The notes: generated from the letters alone by a model not told the origin. Positions 1 to 8,915 are shown, counted from the stretch's first letter. The stretch: DNA of 53,205 nt from an uncultured Kiritimatiellota bacterium (GCA_934643865.1 CAKUCX010000018.1:1-53205); one strand, 5' to 3'. Numbers and translations: made by a program.

Positions 1-1
1 C

Positions 2-1822
2 GGCCGGGCGGCCGAACGCGCGGCGGCGGCGGCGGCGCGCGCGCGCCGCCAGAAGCAGTTCGAGTTCGGCGCGATGCTGCCGCTCGTTTCGAGCGCGGAC
101 GTGGTGGATGACCAGCCGGGCATCCGCGAGGTCGTGAAGACCTTCTCGTTCCGGGAAGAGCCGTTTCTCGCGGACTTCGCGCTCGGCTCGTCGCAGCTGG
201 AGCATTCCGGCGGCCTTCCGGCGGGCGGGCAGGGCGGCCTGCGCGGCCTCGTCCTCCTCCATCCCGTCGCCGGTGCGGAGATCATGGCGGAGGTGGCGCA
301 GGCGCTCATGCCCCACCGCCACGTGGTGGCGGTGGAGGATCTGCAGAGCCGCCGGCGCGTCGCGTTCCGGGACGGGCGGCTCCGCCTCTTCGTGCGCGCC
401 GAGCGCGCGGCGAGCGACGACCCCGCGCGCGTGGCCGTGCGCGTGCAGCTGCGCGAGGACGCGCCGGGCTCCGCCTGGACGTGGCCCGTGCAGGAGGGGA
501 CGTTCCTCCTGTCGGCCGAGCCGCCCGCCGCCACGGCCTTCGTGCCGCCCCCGCTCGGCAAGCCGCGCGACGTCCACTGGACCGACAGCGACATCTACCC
601 CGACCGCCTCTTCGCCGGTGCGCGCCTGCGCGGCATCCGCGCGGCTGACCGCTGGAGCGAGGCGGGCCTCGACTACGAGGTCGAGGTGCCGTCGAGCGAG
701 GACGCCGTCGTCCACACGAAGATGCCGGTGTGGACGCTCAACCCGCAGCTGCTCGCCGCCGTGGCGGACGGCTTCCCGCTCTGGCGCAGCCACGAGCGCT
801 TCCCCGGCGCGTTCTCCTTCCCGTTCCGCGTGCGCCGCATCGCGTTCCACGCGCCGCTTGCGGAGGGGATGCGCCTCCACTGCTACCTGCGCAACACGGG
901 GGTGACGCCGCGCTCGCTCGTCGTGGACATCCTCGTCTCGGACGGCAACGGGAAGCTCGTCCTGGAGCTGCGCGGCTACGAGGAGCTGACCGAGCGCGTG
1001 CCGGACGAGTACCGGAGGCTGCTCCTCTCGCCCGTGACGACCTACCTGACGAAACCGCTCGCGCCGGAGCTCCTCGGCGCGCCCGCGACGCGCATCGCCT
1101 CGGCCGTCGTGACCGACGTCCCCTACCCGCTCTTCGAGCGCAACGAGGAGATCTGGCTCAAGACGCTTTCGCACGTCGTCCTCAACAAGGCCGAGCGGGG
1201 CGACTTCGCCGACCTCTCGGGCTCGGCGAGCCGCCGCACGGAGTGGCTGTTCGGGCGCATCGCCGCGAAGGAGGCCGTGCGCCGCTTCCTGCAGGAGAAC
1301 TACCAGGCGCGGTGGTGTCCGGCGGACGTCCAGATCTGGCGCGACGACAGCGGCAAGCCCCACCCGATCGGACGCTGGAAGGACGACCATCTCACCGCGT
1401 CGATCGACCTCGCAATCGCCCACACGGCGCAGTTCGTCGTCGCGGTCGTGGCGGCGAACGCGCGCGTGGGCGTGGACGTGGAGTCGCGCGACCGCGAGCT
1501 TTCGGAGGAGTTCACGCACGGCGTCTTCCTGCCGGAGGAGCTGGAGCTTGCAGTGCGGGCCGTGAACGCGCCGAGCGCCGTCATCCGCTTCTGGTGCGCG
1601 AAGGAGGCGGTCTCGAAGGCGCTTGGCACGGGCATCCGCTACTCGCCGCGCGAGCTTGTCGTCGAGTCGTTCCAGGCCGAGACGGGCGAGATGGCCGTTT
1701 CGCTCACGGGCCAGTGGCTGGAGCCGTTCAAGCAGTTCCGGGGGCGGCCCATCCCCGTCGCCTCGACGGTCGTGAAGGGGCACGTCCTCGCGAGCTGCTT
1801 CATCCCGGAGAGCCTGTTCTAG
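2..1822 (+). CDS. Polyketide/fatty acid synthase C-terminus: dehydratase plus phosphopantetheinyl transferase (5' partial)
   Basis: The reading frame is open from base 2 with an Ala/Arg-rich linker, so the gene enters from the left; the ATG at 74 is probably internal. The first ~400 residues resemble a polyketide-synthase dehydratase double hotdog (a PFLAD motif, then a segment ending GAEIMAEVAQALMP). The last ~200 residues are an Sfp/AcpS-type phosphopantetheinyl transferase with the metal-binding GVDVE motif and WCAKEAVSKALG, which would load the pantetheine arm on the synthase's own acyl carrier domain. A DH followed by an integrated PPTase at the C-terminus is the order known from enediyne-type iterative PKSs. 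The usual DH histidine after PFLAD appears to be Phe (ADF rather than ADH), so the dehydratase may be degenerate. KS, AT and ACP domains, if present, lie outside the window. The two domain calls are fairly sure; the enediyne-like class is inference. Confidence 0.75.
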   Translation, partial: GRAAERAAAAAARARRQKQFEFGAMLPLVSSADVVDDQPGIREVVKTFSFREEPFLADFALGSSQLEHSGGLPAGGQGGLRGLVLLHPVAGAEIMAEVAQALMPHRHVVAVEDLQSRRRVAFRDGRLRLFVRAERAASDDPARVAVRVQLREDAPGSAWTWPVQEGTFLLSAEPPAATAFVPPPLGKPRDVHWTDSDIYPDRLFAGARLRGIRAADRWSEAGLDYEVEVPSSEDAVVHTKMPVWTLNPQLLAAVADGFPLWRSHERFPGAFSFPFRVRRIAFHAPLAEGMRLHCYLRNTGVTPRSLVVDILVSDGNGKLVLELRGYEELTERVPDEYRRLLLSPVTTYLTKPLAPELLGAPATRIASAVVTDVPYPLFERNEEIWLKTLSHVVLNKAERGDFADLSGSASRRTEWLFGRIAAKEAVRRFLQENYQARWCPADVQIWRDDSGKPHPIGRWKDDHLTASIDLAIAHTAQFVVAVVAANARVGVDVESRDRELSEEFTHGVFLPEELELAVRAVNAPSAVIRFWCAKEAVSKALGTGIRYSPRELVVESFQAETGEMAVSLTGQWLEPFKQFRGRPIPVASTVVKGHVLASCFIPESLF

Positions 1823-1838
1823 GGCGCGCGCGGCGGGG

Positions 1839-1868
1839 TTGACGCCGCCCGCCCGCGTAGGGTATAAT
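1839..1868 (+). promoter_or_regulatory. Sigma70-type promoter for the TRL-like lipoprotein gene
   Basis: TTGACG at 1839-1844 and TATAAT at 1863-1868 are separated by 18 bp, with GG just before the -10. It lies directly after the PKS-like gene and 72 bp before the next start codon. Confidence 0.75.
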
Positions 1869-1940
1869 TTCGGCGTCTTGCGGTCCTGGGCTGTCCAGGC
1901 CCGCAGGGCGCGATACGAACAAAAAAGGAAAGGAACGAAC

Positions 1941-2255
1941 ATGAAGAAGCTTCTGTGCGTCGCCGCGCTTGCGGCGCTGGGCTCGGGCTGCGTGATGACG
2001 TGCGAGATGCCGATTACTTCGGTGATCTCGCTGGATGTGAAGCATCCGGACACGAAGTTCATCGACAACAGCGTCAAGCCGGACAAGGTCGGCACGGCCA
2101 CCGCCAAGGGCATCATCTGCTTTGTCGAGGGCGACGCCTCGCTCAAGGCCGCGATGGACAATGGCGGCATCAAGAAGATCCACCACGTCGACTACAAGAC
2201 GCGCAACATCCTCGGCATCGTCGGCGAGCGGACGACCGTCGTCTACGGCGAGTGA
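1941..2255 (+). CDS. TRL-like family lipoprotein
   Basis: 104 residues. The start at 1941 is preceded by an AGGAAAGGA Shine-Dalgarno region. It begins with a lipoprotein signal peptide (MKKLLCVAALAALGSGC, lipobox LGSGC with Cys17), so it is probably an anchored envelope lipoprotein. The mature part shows the TRL-like pattern: an ATAKGI segment, GDASLKAAMDNGGIKKI and a final TTVVYGE. In this family, a small glycine-containing domain is often found next to tRNA loci or alone; its function is unknown. It has its own promoter and is followed by a weak hairpin, so it seems to be a single-gene unit between the PKS-like gene and the polysaccharide operon. The family call is fairly secure; no function can be given. 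Confidence 0.8.
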   Translation: MKKLLCVAALAALGSGCVMTCEMPITSVISLDVKHPDTKFIDNSVKPDKVGTATAKGIICFVEGDASLKAAMDNGGIKKIHHVDYKTRNILGIVGERTTVVYGE

Positions 2256-2302
2256 CGCCGGCCCTGCATGCGGGGCGTCGTTCCCGCCATGCCGGAACGC
2301 AG

Positions 2303-2340
2303 GACCTGCGGCGGTTCGTTCGGACTGCCGCAGGCCCTTT
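2303..2340 (+). terminator. Possible intrinsic terminator after the TRL-like gene
   Basis: Inverted repeat CCTGCGGC (2305-2312) / GCCGCAGG (2327-2334) with a 14-base loop, followed by CCCTTTCT. The U tract is short, so efficiency is doubtful. Confidence 0.4.
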
Positions 2341-2352
2341 CTGAATGCCTGA

Positions 2353-4323
2353 ATGGAAGAAGAACTGACAGAGGCGGAGCGCGAGCGGCTCAAGGCGCTG
2401 GCGGCCGTGCAGAAGGTCGCCTGGATCGTCGTCCGCAAATGGATCTGGCTGCTCCTCGCCGTCTTCCTGCTGGCGGCCGGCGCGTTCTCCGCCGCCCTCG
2501 CCTGGCGCGCGGCGCACAGCGTCAGCCGCTTCGACGCGACGACGCGCCTCCTCTACGCGCCGCGCACGATCGCGAAGATCGAGGGCCCGAGCGACCGGCA
2601 GGTCATGTCGATCCTCGACCGCCGCACGCTCAAGCGCCTCGTCGGCGAGCGCATGCCGATGCCGGAGCGCGAGCGCATGTGCCTCGTGAAGGACCTGAAC
2701 CTGCACCAGGAGCGCAGGCCCTCGAACGTCTTCACGCTCACGGCGTCCTCGGAGACGTGGGAGGGCGCCGTCCAGAAGGTGAACCTCTATGCGTCGCTCC
2801 TCGTCGAGACGTACGTCGACTACCGCACGCGCGACCTGGAGAACCTCGCCGCGTCGCTGCGGCGGCGGCAGAAGGACCTCGTCGAGAAGCTCGCGGAGAT
2901 CGACGGCGAGGTACGCGCGTTCGTCTCCCAGACGGGCGAGCCCGCACCGATCGAGGCCCTGCAGGTCTTCAACGCGGCGCTCGTCGAGCAGCGCCGCGAG
3001 CTCTCGGCCCTCGACGTCCAGCTCGCGGGCGAGGAGATGAAGCGGCGCACGTTCGAGAAGGAGGCGGGCGGGAACGGGAAGGCCGTTGTGGCCGCCGCGC
3101 CGCAGATCCGGCAGAAGGCCGAGGCGATTGCGCAGCTCGACGCCGAGCTCGCGAAGCTGCGCGAGGTCTACACGGACCTGAATCCGAAGGTCTCCGGCAA
3201 GCTTGAGGAGCGCGGGGCGATGCGGCGGGACCTCGAACGGTTCCTGGCGGAGAAAGGCATCGCGGGCGTCAGCGTCGACGGGCTTGAGAAGGTGGAGAAG
3301 GCGGCCGCCGAGCTGGCCGAGTCCGAGGCGCGCCGGGCCGTTCTCCTCGAACGCCGCGCGTCCATGCGGGGGGAGATGGCCGCAAGCGAAAAGAAGGTCG
3401 AGAAGCTCAACGCCGTCGTGCCGCGCTTCGAGCGGCTGAAGGCGCGGCGCGGCGAGATCGAGGCGAGCCTGCGGGATCTTGACGACAAGGTCGGCGACAT
3501 CGCCTACCTCACGCGCTCGCTCCCGAACGACCTCCAGCAGATCGAGCGCGCCGGCGGCGCGTGGGACAAGAGCCCGATGGGGGCGCGGCAGCTTCTCCTC
3601 GCGGTCGTGGGCGCGGGCTTCGCCGCCGGCACGCTGCTCGTCTGGCTGCTCGCCTACGAGTTCGCCTGGGGGCGCGTCCGGGGCGGCGCCGAAGTCGCGG
3701 CGTATGACGCGCTGGCGTTCCTCGGCTCAGTCCCCGCGGCGGGCCGCGCGCCGGACGCGGAGATGGCGGAGGCGATGGGCGTCGTCGCGCTCAGGCTCTG
3801 CACGGCCGACGCGCCGCGCGGCGTCGTCCTCGTGTGCGACCTGCCGGGGTCGGAGAAGAACCCCGCGTTCGACGCGCAGGTCGCCTGGTCGGCTTCGATG
3901 TCGGGCCTGCGCGTCTTCCACCTCGCGCTCGTCCCCGGCCAGGGCTTCGAGCCGCCGGCGGGATCCGTCCCGATGGTCGGCGTCCACCGGAAGGACGCCG
4001 AAGGCTGGCTTCCCGTCTCGAACCGCTTCGCCCTTGCGCCGGCCGAGCAGCAGATGCTCGCCGCCGACCTGGCCGACCTGCGCGGGGGCTTCGACATCGT
4101 CTTCGTCTCCGTGGCGGGCGGCGTCCGCAGGGGCGGCTCGTTCCTCGCGCAGCTGCTGGCCCTCGTCGATTCGGCGCTCGTCGTCGTCGGCGCGGACAGG
4201 ACGCCGCGCGCCTGGTTCGCCTACGTGCGCGCGGCGCTCAAGAAGGCGGCGAAGCCTGCGTGCGCGCTCGTGACGGGCGTCCCGCCGAAGACTGTCCGAA
4301 GGGAACTGGAGGCGAACCGATGA
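2353..4323 (+). CDS. Wzz/Wzc-like polysaccharide co-polymerase with degenerate C-terminal kinase domain
   Basis: 656 residues. An N-terminal Wzz-type region has a first membrane segment around residues 32-53, a long periplasmic part (~55-405) rich in charged heptads and probably coiled coil, and a second membrane segment around 412-436. This is the architecture of chain-length regulators for exopolysaccharide. The C-terminal ~180 cytoplasmic residues keep the fold-like pattern of a bacterial tyrosine kinase (VVLVCDLPGSEKN..., then FDIVFVSVAGG and SALVVVGADRT). However, the P-loop G-x4-GKS/T is not there and there is no C-terminal tyrosine cluster, so ATP binding and kinase activity look lost. 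It is the first gene of a compact operon: its stop codon overlaps the start of the Wza-like gene by ATGA. An active kinase elsewhere could partner with it. Family assignment good; loss of activity inferred. Confidence 0.85.
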   Translation: MEEELTEAERERLKALAAVQKVAWIVVRKWIWLLLAVFLLAAGAFSAALAWRAAHSVSRFDATTRLLYAPRTIAKIEGPSDRQVMSILDRRTLKRLVGERMPMPERERMCLVKDLNLHQERRPSNVFTLTASSETWEGAVQKVNLYASLLVETYVDYRTRDLENLAASLRRRQKDLVEKLAEIDGEVRAFVSQTGEPAPIEALQVFNAALVEQRRELSALDVQLAGEEMKRRTFEKEAGGNGKAVVAAAPQIRQKAEAIAQLDAELAKLREVYTDLNPKVSGKLEERGAMRRDLERFLAEKGIAGVSVDGLEKVEKAAAELAESEARRAVLLERRASMRGEMAASEKKVEKLNAVVPRFERLKARRGEIEASLRDLDDKVGDIAYLTRSLPNDLQQIERAGGAWDKSPMGARQLLLAVVGAGFAAGTLLVWLLAYEFAWGRVRGGAEVAAYDALAFLGSVPAAGRAPDAEMAEAMGVVALRLCTADAPRGVVLVCDLPGSEKNPAFDAQVAWSASMSGLRVFHLALVPGQGFEPPAGSVPMVGVHRKDAEGWLPVSNRFALAPAEQQMLAADLADLRGGFDIVFVSVAGGVRRGGSFLAQLLALVDSALVVVGADRTPRAWFAYVRAALKKAAKPACALVTGVPPKTVRRELEANR

Positions 4324-5372
4324 CGAGGCTTGCCATGTGGACGGCGCTGGCCCTTTTCGCCGGCGGGTGCTATTCCGACCGCCTGACCGGGAACTACACG
4401 GAGCTCGTGCAGCCGGACGGCATCGGGGACGGCGAGGCGATCATCGCGGAGGCGGGGCGCGACGCGGAGGCCGAGCGCAGGCGCACGGCGCGGCTTGAGG
4501 CCCTTGCGGCCGAGAAGGACGCCGTCTACCGCATGAACGCGGGCGACGAGATCGAGATCCGCGTCTACGGGCACGAAGACCTCGGCATCGTCACGAAGAT
4601 CGGGCCCGACGGCTCGATCGGCCTCGCGTTCATCGGCCAGCTGAAGGTCTCGGGGCGGACGATCGGCGAGGCGGCGGACGTGATCCGCGACGGCCTCAGG
4701 CCCTACGTCAAGAACCCGGTCGTCAGCGTGACGGTGCGCGAGATCTCAAGCGAGACGGCGACGATCTCGGGGGCGTGCAAGCATCCGTCCGTCTACGGCA
4801 TCTCCAACGCGACGCGCCTCTCGGACCTCTACGCGCGCGCCGGCGGCAGCGCCATCCACCTCTTCAACGGCATGGACGTGGACGTGGCCGACCTTGAGCA
4901 TTCCATCCTCGTGCGCGACGGGGAGATCCTGCCGGTCGACTTCCGCAAGGCGATCGAGGTGGGCGAGCGCCTCGACAATGTCCGCATCCGCAAAGGCGAC
5001 TACGTGTTCATCGCCCAGCGCATGGAGTCGTCCGTCACGGTCTGCGGCGAGGTGCGCAGGCCCCACAAGCGGCTCTTCGAGGCGGGCATGAGGCTCATCG
5101 AGACGCTGACGGCCGCCGGGTGGATGGAGGACACCCACTGGAGCCATGTCATCATCATCCGCGAGGGCCTCTCCAACCCGAAGATGTACAAGGTCGACGT
5201 CGACGGCATTCTCGCCGGCAAGTGCCGGGACGTGCCGCTCAAGGCCGGAGACGTCGTCTACGTGCCCAAGGACAACCTCTCGGAGTACAACGTCTTCGTC
5301 AAGAAGCTCCTGCCGACGGCCCAGCTCGTCAACCTCCTCCGCTCGACGACGACGGCCTTCACCACGAACTGA
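4320..5372 (+). CDS. Wza-like polysaccharide export outer-membrane lipoprotein
   Basis: 350 residues starting at 4320, overlapping the preceding stop codon (ATGA). A lipoprotein signal ends in LFAGGC (Cys17). Residues ~70-145 form the polysaccharide export domain: YRMNAGDEIEIRVYG and then PDGSIGLAFIGQLKVSGRT. Two SLBB-type beta-grasp segments follow (starting near ATISGACKHPSVYG and VTVCGEVRRPHK), each with a -GDxVxV/P- ending (RKGDYVFIAQ, KAGDVVYVPK). This is the outer-membrane portal for exopolysaccharide or capsule export. Its position between a Wzz-like and a Wzy-like gene supports a Wzx/Wzy-type pathway. No glycosyltransferase or flippase gene lies in the visible part of the cluster. Confidence 0.88.
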   Translation: MTRLAMWTALALFAGGCYSDRLTGNYTELVQPDGIGDGEAIIAEAGRDAEAERRRTARLEALAAEKDAVYRMNAGDEIEIRVYGHEDLGIVTKIGPDGSIGLAFIGQLKVSGRTIGEAADVIRDGLRPYVKNPVVSVTVREISSETATISGACKHPSVYGISNATRLSDLYARAGGSAIHLFNGMDVDVADLEHSILVRDGEILPVDFRKAIEVGERLDNVRIRKGDYVFIAQRMESSVTVCGEVRRPHKRLFEAGMRLIETLTAAGWMEDTHWSHVIIIREGLSNPKMYKVDVDGILAGKCRDVPLKAGDVVYVPKDNLSEYNVFVKKLLPTAQLVNLLRSTTTAFTTN

Positions 5373-5379
5373 CGCGGCC

Positions 5380-6759
5380 ATGAAGTACGTCGTCTTCGCG
5401 TTCGCCGCGCTGGGGGTCCCCCCGCTCGCGTTCCTTCTCTTCCTGAACCCGCGGTGGACGAAGTACGCCTTCTGGGCGATGTGCGGCGCGCTGTGCTTCT
5501 ACGGCGCGTTCAAGCTCAACTTCTTTTCGCGCGACTGGTACCGCGGCAGCGCGCGCGGCATGGAGGTGAGCGTCATCTACCTCCTCTCGCTTGCCGTCGT
5601 CGCGGCCCACGCCCTGCGCCGGCGCTTCGCGGGATTCGCCCCGGAGTGGGGGTTCCGGCTCTATCTCCTCTACTTTCTCCTCTGCCTGCCGAGCGTGATG
5701 AACATCGGCGACGCCGTCTGGGAGACGTTCGGCGACACGCGCGACGCGACGGTCCTCACCGGCGCGCTCGCGGCCTGGTGCGAGATCTGGAAGATGGCGA
5801 TGCTCTACGTCTTCAGCCTTTCCGTCTACACCTACGCCAAGGCGACGGACGACATCAAGAGCGTCCTGGGCGGCCTCGCCGCGTTTTCCGTCCTCAACTT
5901 CCTCTTCGTCGTCAAGGCCCATTTCCAGGGCGTCTACCAGCCGAACGGCCTCTTCCCGCACCAGAACTGCATGGCGATGGCGATGCATCTCTTCACGGGC
6001 CTCTTCTTTGCCTCCTATCTCGTCAACGGCCTCCGCACGCGCTTCGACAAGTTCCTCGCCTTCGCCTTCGTCTGCTCGATCGGGGCGCTCATGCGCTCCT
6101 ATTCGCGCGGGGCGATCGCGATGGCGCCGGTCACGTGCGGGATCGTCCTCGCCGTGGGCCTCTGGAAGGGGCTCCCGCGCCGCTGGCCTGCGCGCATGAT
6201 CCCGCTGGCCCTTGCCGGACTGCTCGCGCTCCTCGCGATGCTGCCGCGCCTCGTCGAGCGCTTCGAGCGGGCGCCGGAGACGTCGGCCAGCACGCGCGTG
6301 GAACTGGCCGCGCTCGCCCTTGAGATGATCCGCGACAAGCCGTTCTTCGGCGTGGGCATCAACAACTGGGGCATCAAGTGCAATCCCCCCTATGCGTACT
6401 GCGTGCGCGCGGGGCGCGAGATCCGGCGGGACAACGAAGGCGTGCAGGACGGCGTCGTCGAGACGGTCTACCTGCTCGTCGGCGCGGAATGCGGGCTTCT
6501 GGGGCTCGGCGCGATGCTGCTCTGGTTTCTCTACTACTACGTCAGCTGCTTCCGGCTCCTCGGCAGGCTGCGCGGGACGCGCCAGTACTTCATCCCCCTC
6601 GGCCTCCTGGGCGGCCTGACGGCGTCTTACCTGCAGAGCGCCCTCGAATGGGTGCTGCGCCAGCAGATGAACCTCATCATTCTCATGTTCACGTTCGCGA
6701 TCGTCTCCTATCTCAACACGAGCTGGCGGCGTCTGCGCAAAAAGAGGGAAATGGAATGA
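5380..6759 (+). CDS. O-antigen polymerase/ligase-like membrane protein (Wzy family)
   Basis: 459 residues, mostly hydrophobic, with about ten to twelve predicted membrane segments. The start at 5380 lies 7 bp after the Wza-like stop. The central region contains HQNCMAMAM and YSRGAIAMAP, followed by a large external loop with SASTRVELAALALEMIRDKPFFGVGINNW. The R-x3-W/L-ARGxW-like loop and GxGxNxF-type motif are typical of the Wzy_C (O-antigen ligase) family. The protein would polymerise or ligate lipid-linked repeat units on the outer face of the inner membrane. Its stop overlaps the next start (ATGGAATGA), so it is translationally coupled to the SGNH hydrolase. Which reaction it performs (polymerase versus ligase) cannot be decided from sequence. 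Confidence 0.85.
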   Translation: MKYVVFAFAALGVPPLAFLLFLNPRWTKYAFWAMCGALCFYGAFKLNFFSRDWYRGSARGMEVSVIYLLSLAVVAAHALRRRFAGFAPEWGFRLYLLYFLLCLPSVMNIGDAVWETFGDTRDATVLTGALAAWCEIWKMAMLYVFSLSVYTYAKATDDIKSVLGGLAAFSVLNFLFVVKAHFQGVYQPNGLFPHQNCMAMAMHLFTGLFFASYLVNGLRTRFDKFLAFAFVCSIGALMRSYSRGAIAMAPVTCGIVLAVGLWKGLPRRWPARMIPLALAGLLALLAMLPRLVERFERAPETSASTRVELAALALEMIRDKPFFGVGINNWGIKCNPPYAYCVRAGREIRRDNEGVQDGVVETVYLLVGAECGLLGLGAMLLWFLYYYVSCFRLLGRLRGTRQYFIPLGLLGGLTASYLQSALEWVLRQQMNLIILMFTFAIVSYLNTSWRRLRKKREME

Positions 6760-7847
6760 AGAACGGATTGTTGGCAGGTTGCTGCATGGTGGCCCTCGGC
6801 GCCGCCGCCGCACAGGCGCCGAAGCTGGACGACTACGACTGGTATGACGGCACGCAGCTGACCATCGAGGGGACGGCGTTCACGGACGGCGAAACGCCCT
6901 ATTGCCGTCTGCCGAAGAGCGCGCAGGGCAGGGTGCCGAATCCCGTCTGGAGCATGAGCCGCCACGCAACGGGCGTGAACGTGCGGTTCGTGCCGCAGGG
7001 GCGGAGGCTGATGTTCAAGTGGGTGGTGGACAATCCGCGCGCCGTGGACGCCTTCATGGGGCCGACGGCGATGACGGGGCTCGACGTCTACCGCCAGGAG
7101 GCGGACGGGACCTGGAAGTTCGCCGCGAATCCCCGCTACTTCTCCTACCAGAAGGACGCGCAGGGGAACGAACATGGCGGCGAATACGCGATGAACTGGG
7201 AGCCGGGGCGCCCGTGCATGGTCTACCTGCCGCTTCGGTCCACCGTGCGTTCGTTCAAGGTGGGCGTCGAGAAGGGGGCGAAGATCGAAGCGCTGCCGCG
7301 CCACCCGGTGGCGCGGCGCATCGTCCACTACGGCACGTCCATCGTCCACGGCGGCTGCGTGTCGCGCCCCGGCATGGCGTTTGCCGTCCAGGAGGGGCGG
7401 CTTGCGGACGTGGAGGTGATCAACCACGGGTACTCCGGCGCGGGCAAGATGGAGATGGACATGTGCGAGATGATCGCGTCGATCGACGCCGCGCTCTACG
7501 TACTCGACTGCGACTGGAACATGTCCGTGGAGATGCAGAAGCAGAACTACGAGCCGTTCGTGCGCGAACTGCGGAGGCGGCGGCCGACGACGCCGATCCT
7601 CCTCTGCGGCGGCTGCACGCAGTTCGACAAGCCCCGTGCGCAGGAGGTCTTCGCGCGCGGCGTCTACGCGAAGCTCAAGGCCGAGGATCCGGCGCTCTGG
7701 AAGAACCTCTTCTTCGTCGGCGGCGTCGAGATGCTGCCGAAGGAGGGCGAGGCGACCTTCGACTTCTGCCATCCGAACGACTGGGGCTCCATGCAGATGG
7801 GCCGCGTCTACGCGGAGGCGATCCAGAAGGCCCTGGCGGGGAACTGA
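6756..7847 (+). CDS. Secreted SGNH/GDSL-type hydrolase (putative carbohydrate esterase)
   Basis: 363 residues with a signal peptide (MKNGLLAGCCMVALGAAAAQA). An N-terminal beta-rich domain (residues ~25-180) precedes an SGNH-hydrolase domain. The nucleophile motif is HYGTSIVHGGC (Ser195), followed by a GYSGAGKM block (oxyanion Gly), a DCDWNM block (in place of the GxND block) and the terminal HPNDWGS motif with His339/Asp342. Two-domain SGNH proteins of this kind are usually deacetylases of polysaccharides or peptidoglycan. Being translationally coupled to the Wzy-like gene suggests a role in trimming acyl groups from the exported exopolysaccharide (inference). Confidence 0.82.
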   Translation: MKNGLLAGCCMVALGAAAAQAPKLDDYDWYDGTQLTIEGTAFTDGETPYCRLPKSAQGRVPNPVWSMSRHATGVNVRFVPQGRRLMFKWVVDNPRAVDAFMGPTAMTGLDVYRQEADGTWKFAANPRYFSYQKDAQGNEHGGEYAMNWEPGRPCMVYLPLRSTVRSFKVGVEKGAKIEALPRHPVARRIVHYGTSIVHGGCVSRPGMAFAVQEGRLADVEVINHGYSGAGKMEMDMCEMIASIDAALYVLDCDWNMSVEMQKQNYEPFVRELRRRRPTTPILLCGGCTQFDKPRAQEVFARGVYAKLKAEDPALWKNLFFVGGVEMLPKEGEATFDFCHPNDWGSMQMGRVYAEAIQKALAGN

Positions 7848-7890
7848 ATGGACGGGCGGGTCGCAGATACTCGCCCCGGCGGGGATTTTT

Positions 7891-7899
7891 TGGTATCAT
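7891..7899 (+). promoter_or_regulatory. Extended -10 promoter element (TGG-TATCAT) for the nucleoside hydrolase-like gene
   Basis: TGGTATCAT ends 8 bases before the ATG at 7908, so the transcript would begin at or next to the start codon. No convincing -35. A small GC hairpin (CCCC-GGC-GGGG at 7874-7884) followed by TTTTTT just upstream may terminate the preceding transcript. Confidence 0.5.
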
Positions 7900-7907
7900 C
7901 TCCGTCT

Positions 7908-8915
7908 ATGAAATTTCAGACACTCATCACGGCCGGCCTCGCCCTCGCCGGGGCGGCGCTCTTCGCGGACGTGCCGAAAATCATCTTCGACACCGACATG
8001 TACACGGACTTCGACGACGTGGGCGCGCTTGCCGTGCTGCACACGCTCGCGGACGAGGGGGCGTGCGAGATCCTCGGCACCGTCGTCTCGACGCGCAAAT
8101 CGCCCGCCACGGGCATGGTCGAGCTGATCAACGGCTTCTACGGGCGCGGCGACCTGCCCATCGGCGCGCCGCGCGCGGGGGGCCTCGGCCCCGACGTCGA
8201 TCCCGACGCCCTGAAGAACGCCTCCTACAAAATCTACGCGGAGACGGTGGCCGCCCGCCCGGGGCTGCGCTATCCGACGGGCGACGCGGCGCCGGACGCG
8301 AACGAGGTCTACCGCCGCCTCCTCGCCGCCGCGCCGGACGGCGGCGTGACGATCGTCACGGTCGGCTTCACGACGAACCTCCGCCGCCTCCTGGAGACGA
8401 AGGCGGACGCCCTCTCGCCGCTCGACGGCCCCGCGCTCGTCGCGAAGAAGGTCAAGGCGTGGTACGCGATGGCGTGCCGCTACCCGGAGGGCTTCGAGTA
8501 CAATTCGGGCGCGGACGGCGCGTCCTCGAAGATCGCCTTCGCCGAGTGGCCCACCCCCGTCTACTTCCTCGACTTCACCTACGGCGCCGGCGTGAAGTGC
8601 GGCGTGCCCGTCTCGAAGCTCGCCGATGCCGTCAACCCGGTGCGCGACGTCTTCCGGCGCGCGCTCAAGGACTACAACGAGGCGGAGACGGGCCATCCGT
8701 CGTGGGACGAGATCACCGTGCTCGCCGCCGTGCGCGGGGCCGAGGCCCACTTCGGCATCGAGCGCGGCACGTTCGAGATCGTCGATGGGAAGGGGCGCAA
8801 CCGCTGGACGAAGAACGCGAACGGCAACCACCGCGTCCTCACCGAGAAGACGCCCAAGGCCGAGATCGCGCGCCTCGTGGACGAGCTTATGGCGCGCGGC
8901 CCGAAGGGCCGGTAG
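7908..8915 (+). CDS. Secreted nucleoside hydrolase-like protein (IUNH family)
   Basis: 335 residues. The start at 7908 gives a clean signal peptide (MKFQTLITAGLALAGAALFA), and no Shine-Dalgarno is visible because a -10 element lies immediately upstream. The mature protein opens with IIFDTDMYTDFDDVGAL, the Asp-cluster calcium motif of inosine/uridine-preferring nucleoside hydrolases (classically DTDxGxDDAxA). A VTVGFTTNLRRLL segment corresponds to the family's substrate-binding block. Family enzymes cleave the N-glycosidic bond of ribonucleosides. An exported version in a glycan-degrading organism may act on other ribosides, or just salvage external nucleosides. It stands alone, 42 bp ahead of the UDP-sugar pyrophosphorylase gene, with which it may be co-transcribed. 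Confidence 0.8.
   Translation: MKFQTLITAGLALAGAALFADVPKIIFDTDMYTDFDDVGALAVLHTLADEGACEILGTVVSTRKSPATGMVELINGFYGRGDLPIGAPRAGGLGPDVDPDALKNASYKIYAETVAARPGLRYPTGDAAPDANEVYRRLLAAAPDGGVTIVTVGFTTNLRRLLETKADALSPLDGPALVAKKVKAWYAMACRYPEGFEYNSGADGASSKIAFAEWPTPVYFLDFTYGAGVKCGVPVSKLADAVNPVRDVFRRALKDYNEAETGHPSWDEITVLAAVRGAEAHFGIERGTFEIVDGKGRNRWTKNANGNHRVLTEKTPKAEIARLVDELMARGPKGR

Noticed and set aside
74..1822. ATG 74 as the true start of the PKS-like gene.
   Set aside because: The same frame is open to the window edge and encodes a linker-like segment; no ribosome site precedes ATG 74.
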